Of a DNA stretch of 64,000 nt, positions 58,855 through 64,000 are shown piece after piece. The stretch is from DAOVRD01 sp964521715. GTDB lineage: Bacteria; Planctomycetota; Brocadiia; SM23-32. How positions within the stretch are numbered: position 1 is the stretch's first letter; every line of letters starts with the position of its first letter. The position numbers and the translations under genes are program-made. The DNA is taken from contig CAZFSS010000005.1 of the NCBI GenBank assembly GCA_964521715.1, positions 131,777 to 195,776 of the forward strand. Direction: 5' to 3'. Below the pieces are notes generated by a model. That model made no database searches, was not told the DNA's origin, and worked only from the letters and a program-made list of their open reading frames with translations.

Positions 58855-59724
58855 ATGGCAACACGGAAGCAGAACAGAGCGCGGCCGCCCTTCGCCGGAA
58901 AGCCCCTGCGGGACGTGCCCATTCCTGCGGCGAAGCTGTGGCGAGACGACGAGTTCGGCACGGCCGTCCTGAGCGAGTTCAACGAGAGGCTACAGAAGGA
59001 CTTCGGCGAGAATCCCTTCCTCAAGGTCTATAAGGTGGCGGCCGGCATCGTGCACGGTTCGAATCCTTTCGCCGCGTGCCTGGTCGACATGATTGCCCGG
59101 CCCGAAGCTCGGATCGCCACGCCGGTGGACCTCCAGGCCATCCTGATCTCCCAGGACAGAACGTCGTCCCCCGTGGACATGCGCGGGGGCTACAAAGACG
59201 CCGCTTTCGTGCTGCGAAGCGTCAAGGAACCCAACAGCTACATCGCCGAGAGCCTCGCCGAGCAGTTGGACCCGAAGACGGAGTGGCCCGTCGTCATCTG
59301 GCTTTCCGGGCTCGAACTGGTCAAGGACCCCGAGAGCCCGCGCGGCCTCAACTTCAGGTTCACCGAGAACACGCGCTACCACCACGCCCCGATCCTGGCG
59401 GAGAAGTCCGGCCACTTCGACAACGAGGCCGTGGACCCCTCGAGCGGACTGCCGACGCGCCTGGGCGGAACGGGGCGTTACCTCTACAGCATGGAGGAGG
59501 GCCTGTCCCGACTCTACTTCGGCAGGGGTTCCTCCCTGGACACGATCTGGGACGAGCTGGACAATTCGCAGGTGGACGGGCGCACCGTCCTGGTGGACGA
59601 CACCGTGCCGCCCGACAGGATGCCGGACTACCTGGACGCACTCGACGGGGCGCTGGAGGTGCTCACGCGGCAGCCACGCCGCAGGCAGGCCCCGCCCCGT
59701 CAGGAGCCGTCTCCCCGGGAGTAG
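58855..59724 (+). CDS. Conserved hypothetical protein
   Basis: 289 residues, no recognised domain and no signal peptide. It has a basic N-terminus (MATRKQNRARPPF), then mixed alpha/beta sequence with FNERLQKDFGENPFLKVYKVAAGIVHGSNPFAACLVD, WPVVIWLSGLELVKDP and LYSMEEGLSRLYFGRGSSLDTIWDEL. The C-terminal 20 residues are rich in Arg, Pro and Gln. The ATG at 58855 follows CGGAGGGAAGCG. The 3' end overlaps that of the thymidylate synthase gene by 25 bases, in convergent orientation. Confidence 0.75.
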   Translation: MATRKQNRARPPFAGKPLRDVPIPAAKLWRDDEFGTAVLSEFNERLQKDFGENPFLKVYKVAAGIVHGSNPFAACLVDMIARPEARIATPVDLQAILISQDRTSSPVDMRGGYKDAAFVLRSVKEPNSYIAESLAEQLDPKTEWPVVIWLSGLELVKDPESPRGLNFRFTENTRYHHAPILAEKSGHFDNEAVDPSSGLPTRLGGTGRYLYSMEEGLSRLYFGRGSSLDTIWDELDNSQVDGRTVLVDDTVPPDRMPDYLDALDGALEVLTRQPRRRQAPPRQEPSPRE

Positions 59725-60584
59725 CAGTCGGGATCCTCGGCCAGGCGCTGGCGCACTTCCTCAAACATCGGCTCCAGCACGGAGCTGTCCCACGCCCGTT
59801 CGGCATAGGGCGAGGACTTCATCTTCGCGATCTCGCGCTCCAGGTCCGCCGTCCGGTAGCTGCCGTAGATGTGCAGCGAGTCGGTCACGTCCACGTAGCG
59901 CCCGCACGCCACCGGCTTGCCCATCTTGTCTGCGAGCCGCTCCGCCATCCGCCGCTGGAGGTCCGTCAGCGCGAAGACGTTCATGAACCAGGCCTTGTAG
60001 AGGTCGCGCGAGCGCCAGTGCGTGTTGAGATTGAGCGCGAAGCCGTCGCCGGCCGGCAAGAGGCGGGCCCAGACCCGCTGGAGGCACGGCGGGTCGTCCG
60101 TCGCGGGGTCGCACTGGGGGATCCAGGTGATGGCCTGCGCGCGACGTGAGTGCGGCACGGCGGCGAGCTTCTCGATCATGTGGGCGACCTGATCGACAGG
60201 GGCGAACTGCGGGCCGGCCTCCCGGTCCATCAGGTCTTCGGCCGGCCGGTAGGCGAACAGGCGTTCGTGGTAGGTGTAGGTCCACTTGCCTTCCCGCGGG
60301 TTGATCCAGTGGTCGTGGATCCCGTTGACGACCTCCTGGCGGTAGACCTCCAGGTCGGTCGGCCCGCCGGGAAAGTTCTTGTGGATGCGCGGCTCGCCCA
60401 GCGGCCGGCGCACTTCCACCATGACGGTCGCGTCGAGGCTCGGCGGATCGCCGGCCTTGTCGTACTCGGTCCTGACTTCGACGCCGTGGTCCCAGACGGC
60501 CAGCACGGCCTTCTCCCAGGCCTCCGGCAGGTTCTCGCCGCTGACGAACAGGACCGGTATGGAATCCGTCCGCTTCTCTGTCAT
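59700..60584 (-). CDS. thyA: Thymidylate synthase, archaeal-type
   Basis: 294 residues. Methylates dUMP to dTMP. The sequence follows the archaeal ThyA pattern (as in methanogens): ENLPEAWEKAVLAVWDHGVE, RTEYDKAGDPPSLDATVMVE, GIHDHWINPREGKWTYTYHERLFAY, SRRAQAITWIPQCDPATDDPPC, NTHWRSRDLYKAWFMNVFAL and GRYVDVTDSLHIYGSY. The catalytic cysteine is in DDPPCLQR. The dUMP-binding arginines (SRR, RSRD), asparagine and HxY are in place. The start at 60584 is chosen because the longer frame lies in the divergent promoter region. The methyl donor (folate or a pterin analogue) cannot be told. Confidence 0.88.
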   Translation of the reverse strand: MTEKRTDSIPVLFVSGENLPEAWEKAVLAVWDHGVEVRTEYDKAGDPPSLDATVMVEVRRPLGEPRIHKNFPGGPTDLEVYRQEVVNGIHDHWINPREGKWTYTYHERLFAYRPAEDLMDREAGPQFAPVDQVAHMIEKLAAVPHSRRAQAITWIPQCDPATDDPPCLQRVWARLLPAGDGFALNLNTHWRSRDLYKAWFMNVFALTDLQRRMAERLADKMGKPVACGRYVDVTDSLHIYGSYRTADLEREIAKMKSSPYAERAWDSSVLEPMFEEVRQRLAEDPDCYSRGDGS

Positions 60585-60716
60585 CGCCGCCCGTCCATAC
60601 AATAAAGCACAGGCAAGTTGAATCCCGGCCGCCCGCCGGGCAGCCGCCATCCTCCCCGGCCACGCCATGGTATAGCAACCGCCCATCCCGGGCAAGCTGC
60701 TTCCCGCGCGCCACGT

Positions 60717-60745
60717 TTGCCGGGGCAACTGCCTTGTGGTACAGT
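60717..60745 (+). promoter_or_regulatory. Promoter of the acyl-CoA synthetase gene
   Basis: TTGCCG (60717-60722) and TACAGT (60740-60745) are 17 bases apart; the start codon is 81 bases downstream. Confidence 0.5.
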
Positions 60746-60826
60746 GTGGAGTTTGCGCGCCAGGCCGCGCGCTGCGGTGCCGTCCAGCGGCCTGCCGTCC
60801 CCCACCAGCCCGGGAGCGCTCCTGCA

Positions 60827-62923
60827 ATGCTCGAATCGTTCTTCGAACCTGCCTCGGTCGCCGTGATCGGCGCCAGCCGGACGCCCGGCAAGGTGGGATA
60901 CGACGTCGTCAAGAACCTGCTCGAAGCCAGCTTCGGGGGCCCCATCTACCCGGTCAACCCGAAGGCGGAGGAGGTCCAGGGCCTGCCCTGCGCGCCGTCC
61001 GTGGACCGCATAGAAGGCGACGTGGAGCTGGCCGTCATCGTCATCCCCGCCCCTCTTGTCCTGGACGCCGTCGACCAGTGCTCCAGCAAGGGCGTGCGCG
61101 CCGTCATCGTCATCTCCGCCGGGTTCAAGGAGTCCGGAGAGGAGGGCGCCCGCCTGGAAGAGCAACTGGCGCAGAAGTGCCGGACCGAAGCCATCCGATG
61201 CATCGGGCCGAACTGCCTGGGCGTGATGAGCCCCGTCACCGGCCTGAACGCCTCGTTCGGCGCCACGATGCCCAAACCCGGCAACATCGCCTTCTTCAGC
61301 CAGTCCGGCGCGCTCGGCACCGCCATACTGGACGCGGCGGTCGGCGAGGACATCGGCATGTCGCGCTTCATCAGCTACGGCAACAAGGCGGACGTGGACG
61401 AGACGGACCTGGTCGAGGCGCTGGGCCGGGACGGCGAGACCCGCGTGATCCTCGGCTACGTGGAGAGCATCGACGACGGCCGCCGGTTCATGGACGTGGC
61501 GGCGCGGGTCACGCGGACCAAGCCCGTGATCATCCTCAAGGCCGGGCGCACCAGCGCCGGGGCAAGGGCTGCCTCGAGCCACACGGGCAGCCTGGCAGGC
61601 GCAGATTCGGCCTATGACGCCGCCTTCAGGCAGTGCGGCGTGCTCCGCGCGAACACCGTGGCCGAGTTCTTCGACTATGCCCGCGCCTTCGCCACCGGCA
61701 GGCTGCCGGAGGGCAACCGCGTCGCCGTGATCACGAACGCCGGCGGCCCCGGCATCATCGCCACGGACGCCATCGAGTCCTCTCGCCTGACGATGGCAGA
61801 GCTCTCGGAGCAGACGCGGGCTACACTGGCCGGGCGGCTGCCTGCGCAGGCCAACGTGCACAACCCCGTCGACGTGCTCGGCGACGCGAAGGCCGATCGC
61901 TACCGCGTGGCCCTCGACGCCGTCGCCAGGGACAGGGGCGTCTCCGCAGTGCTTACCATCCTGACGCCGCAGACGTCCACCGAGATCGACCAGACCGTCA
62001 TGGCGGTCTTCGAGGCGGCGAACGAGACGGACAAGCCGATCGTCACCTCCTTCATGGGCAGCATGTCCGTCCGGTTCGCCTGGCGCATGCTCGACCACCG
62101 CGGCATACCGAACTTCGAGCAGCCGGACCGGGCCGTCAAGGCCCTCGAAGCCATGCTGACCCACAGCGAATGGCGCAGCGCAAAGCCCGAGAGGCCGCGC
62201 ACTTACGACTTTGATGACGACGCCATCCGCCGGGCCATTGAGGAGGCCCGGGCAAAGGGCCTCCAGACCATGGGCGAACGCAACGCCCGGCAGATCGCGC
62301 AAGCATGCGGCATCCCGATCCCGCGCAGCATCTTCGCGGCGACGGAGGACGACGCCGCCGGGGCCGCCGACAGCGTCGGCTATCCCGTGGTCCTCAAGAT
62401 CTCCTCGGACGACATCCTGCACAAGTCCGACGCCGGCGGCGTGAAGACCAAGTTGAAGGACCAAGTAGCCGTCCGGCAGGCTTACCGCGAGGTGATGGCT
62501 TCCGCGCGCGACTACAAGGCCGACGCACGGCTCGACGGCGTCCTCGTGCAGGAGATGGTGTCCGGCGGACGCGAGATCATCGTGGGCGTCAACCGCGACC
62601 CCCAGTTCGGGCCCGTCATCATGTTCGGCCTCGGCGGCGTCTACGTCGAAGTGCTCAAGGACGTGACCTTCCGGGTGGCGCCTCTGACGCCGAGTGACGC
62701 GAGCGAGATGGTCAAAGGCATCCGCGCGGCGCGGATGCTGGAGGCGTTCCGCGGCGACCCCCGCTCGGACATCGAGGCGGTCCAGGATTGCCTGATGCGC
62801 GTCTCCCAGCTGGCCGTCCAGTTCCCCCAGATCGCCGAGTGCGACCTCAACCCCGTGATGGTCTACCCCGAGGGGCGGGGCATCATGGCGCTGGACGTCC
62901 GCTTCGGCCTGACCGCGGAGTAG
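60827..62923 (+). CDS. ADP-forming acetate/acyl-CoA synthetase (fused alpha-beta)
   Basis: 698 residues. NDP-forming acyl-CoA synthetases interconvert acyl-CoA, ADP and phosphate with acid, CoA and ATP. The CoA-binding part starts FFEPASVAVIGASRTPGKVGYDVVKNLL; the active-site phosphohistidine is in ASSHTGSLAGADSAYDAAF, near residue 250. The ATP-grasp beta part (about residue 480 on) has GYPVVLKISSDDILHKSDAGGV and QEMVSGGREIIVGVNRDPQFGPVIMFGLGG. Both subunits are fused in one chain. The ATG at 60827 begins the conserved region. It may supply ATP from acyl-CoA during fermentation; the acyl group is unknown. Confidence 0.92.
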   Translation: MLESFFEPASVAVIGASRTPGKVGYDVVKNLLEASFGGPIYPVNPKAEEVQGLPCAPSVDRIEGDVELAVIVIPAPLVLDAVDQCSSKGVRAVIVISAGFKESGEEGARLEEQLAQKCRTEAIRCIGPNCLGVMSPVTGLNASFGATMPKPGNIAFFSQSGALGTAILDAAVGEDIGMSRFISYGNKADVDETDLVEALGRDGETRVILGYVESIDDGRRFMDVAARVTRTKPVIILKAGRTSAGARAASSHTGSLAGADSAYDAAFRQCGVLRANTVAEFFDYARAFATGRLPEGNRVAVITNAGGPGIIATDAIESSRLTMAELSEQTRATLAGRLPAQANVHNPVDVLGDAKADRYRVALDAVARDRGVSAVLTILTPQTSTEIDQTVMAVFEAANETDKPIVTSFMGSMSVRFAWRMLDHRGIPNFEQPDRAVKALEAMLTHSEWRSAKPERPRTYDFDDDAIRRAIEEARAKGLQTMGERNARQIAQACGIPIPRSIFAATEDDAAGAADSVGYPVVLKISSDDILHKSDAGGVKTKLKDQVAVRQAYREVMASARDYKADARLDGVLVQEMVSGGREIIVGVNRDPQFGPVIMFGLGGVYVEVLKDVTFRVAPLTPSDASEMVKGIRAARMLEAFRGDPRSDIEAVQDCLMRVSQLAVQFPQIAECDLNPVMVYPEGRGIMALDVRFGLTAE

Positions 62924-62942
62924 GCGGGGGCGTCCGCTCCGG

Positions 62943-63752
62943 TCATCGCTCAGCTCGCCACTGATCGTAACGCACGCGCTCGTCCTCCGCGAGCCGGGCG
63001 GATAGCAGGAGGAACGAGTCCTCCGCCAGCATCGGCATCACGACGCGCTCCATGCCGGCGGCGTCGATCACGCGGACCGTAGCCTGCCCGATGCTGCCCT
63101 TGACCAGCGCCCCCTCGCGCTCCAGGATCGGCTCCATCTTCTCGAAGTCCCGCGGCATCCTGTCCGAGTGCCTCCGGGACGGCACTGCGATCCTCCGTCC
63201 CTCGCAGTCCACCGTGTAGAGCATCTCGAAGCGCACGAACAGCCAGGGCACGCAGGCCATCTCCTCGAGGGCATGGAAGGTTGTGTTCACGCGGAGGTCG
63301 ACGCCGAGGAAGGCGATCTTCCCCCCGCACCTGATCAGGCGCTGGTAGGGCGACTTGCTGCCGCAGGGCGTCACCTGCGTCTCATGCCCGAGCAGCAACT
63401 CCTCCCGCATCGGGCCGATGGCGGCGCACGAGTGCGTCGGATGCAGCCCGCGCAGGGCCTCCGGACGGCGGCGGAACGTCTCCGGGATGACGCCCACGCA
63501 GCCGGGCGTCGCGCGCACGTCGAAGACGGGGCTGCCCGCCCGGATCCTGTCCCACGTATGGGTCGGCACCGCAACCGTGCCCTCAGGACCCACGGCATCC
63601 ACCAGGGCGTCTATGACGGCGTCCGCACCGCCCACGACGTGGCCGAAGCTGCTCAGCGAGCTGTGGACAAGCAGCACGTCGCCCTGGCGCACGCCGAGCG
63701 CACGCAGGCCCTCGACGATGGCCACCCGAGTCACCTCGACCTGTGCGGTCAT
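62943..63752 (-). CDS. AAC(3)-family aminoglycoside N-acetyltransferase-like protein
   Basis: 269 residues of the AAC(3)/YokD family (acetyl-CoA-dependent). Marks are LGVRQGDVLLVHSSLSSFGHVVGGADAVIDAL, GPEGTVAVPTHTW, GVIPETFRRRPEALRGLHPTHSCAAIGP, SPYQRLIRCGGKIAFLGV and TTFHALEEMACVPW. The HSSLSS and HPTHS segments hold the family's conserved active-site residues. Many chromosomal members are not resistance enzymes, so an aminoglycoside substrate is not assured. The ATG at 63752 begins the conserved region. It converges on the acyl-CoA synthetase gene. Confidence 0.88.
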   Translation of the reverse strand: MTAQVEVTRVAIVEGLRALGVRQGDVLLVHSSLSSFGHVVGGADAVIDALVDAVGPEGTVAVPTHTWDRIRAGSPVFDVRATPGCVGVIPETFRRRPEALRGLHPTHSCAAIGPMREELLLGHETQVTPCGSKSPYQRLIRCGGKIAFLGVDLRVNTTFHALEEMACVPWLFVRFEMLYTVDCEGRRIAVPSRRHSDRMPRDFEKMEPILEREGALVKGSIGQATVRVIDAAGMERVVMPMLAEDSFLLLSARLAEDERVRYDQWRAER

Positions 63753-63864
63753 GGCCGGCCTCACCCAAGAAGAACCCGGCAGGGCACGGCAGCCGGGCGG
63801 AGGCAGTATACGGCCTGGCGGGCGCGGTGTCACCGTGATACGGCGGCACCCGCCGTCCGCCGTG

Positions 63865-63893
63865 TTGCGGCCCACGGGCAACACTGGTATCTT
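63865..63893 (+). promoter_or_regulatory. Possible promoter reading out of the window
   Basis: TTGCGG (63865-63870) and TATCTT (63888-63893) are 17 bases apart. No gene starts before 64000 on this strand; the remaining tail (63753-64000) shows no other feature. Confidence 0.25.
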
Positions 63894-64000
63894 ATAGGGT
63901 CGGGCATTTCCTTCGGGCAGCGCGCGTCCTCCAGCTTCCGGCACACTTAGAGCCTCTAACAGAATGACCCGTGGCCGCGACGGAGCGGATTTCGCCGCAG

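Noticed and set aside
62943..63752. Antibiotic-resistance gene call for the AAC(3)-like protein
   Set aside because: The family match is good, but chromosomal members often lack resistance activity and there is no mobile element or resistance context.

Overview
The window is GC-rich, densely coded bacterial chromosome with housekeeping genes on both strands. The gene mix suggests an uncultivated member of Planctomycetota or a related PVC-like or Armatimonadota-like lineage. It includes Gfo/Idh/MocA oxidoreductases, a UroD-family protein, a LarA homologue, a DUF6569/ARPP-1-like secreted protein, a giant repetitive surface protein and a transmembrane Ser/Thr pseudokinase. This placement is an inference from gene content; there is no rRNA or ribosomal protein to confirm it.

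Layout. 1-12264: the 3' part of a giant (>4,000 residue) repeat protein, open at the left edge. 12265-15510: a terminator, a strong promoter carrying tandem 8-bp boxes, then an operon of a ribbon-helix-helix/Cys-His protein and a zinc/manganese-type ABC importer (substrate-binding protein, ATPase, permease). 15511-21916: tRNA-Val(UAC), a lipid-kinase-family gene, nadC, a class V aminotransferase, an O-antigen-ligase-like membrane protein and tRNA-Thr(CGU). 21916-26900: an oxidoreductase, a secreted propeller-like protein, a UroD-family gene with no ordinary start codon, and queE. The last two are separated by an inserted MNT/HEPN toxin-antitoxin remnant flanked by a perfect 69-bp duplication of the queE 3' end. 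26915-36469: an AddB-like nuclease, dprA, a small conserved gene, a pseudokinase and groES-groEL with a terminator.

36560-50462: a RidA/FAD-oxidoreductase/MarC/HAD operon (minus strand), thrC, a VIT-VWA/DUF6569 secreted pair, and a sugar-metabolism cluster (TIM-barrel isomerase, secreted glycosidase-like protein, Gfo/Idh, LarA). Two copies of a 28-bp palindrome and one MITE-like inverted repeat lie in intergenic DNA here. 50537-54115: a prs-argS-HAD operon (minus). 54397-63752: an ACT-domain regulator, surE, a lipoprotein, a degenerate Gfo/Idh protein, a perfect parS palindrome directly in front of parB (no parA beside it), an Lrp-type RAM domain, an archaeal-type thymidylate synthase, an ADP-forming acyl-CoA synthetase and an AAC(3)-family acetyltransferase. 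The parS site suggests the right part of the window may lie in the origin-proximal half of the chromosome.

Most notable: the RHH/Cys-His gene with candidate operator boxes ahead of a metal importer (a possible metal sensor of the RHH class); the MNT/HEPN insertion that rebuilt the end of queE while its HEPN partner lost its core; the calcium-loop-rich giant protein; and the archaeal-type ThyA. No CRISPR array, phage or transposase gene was seen.
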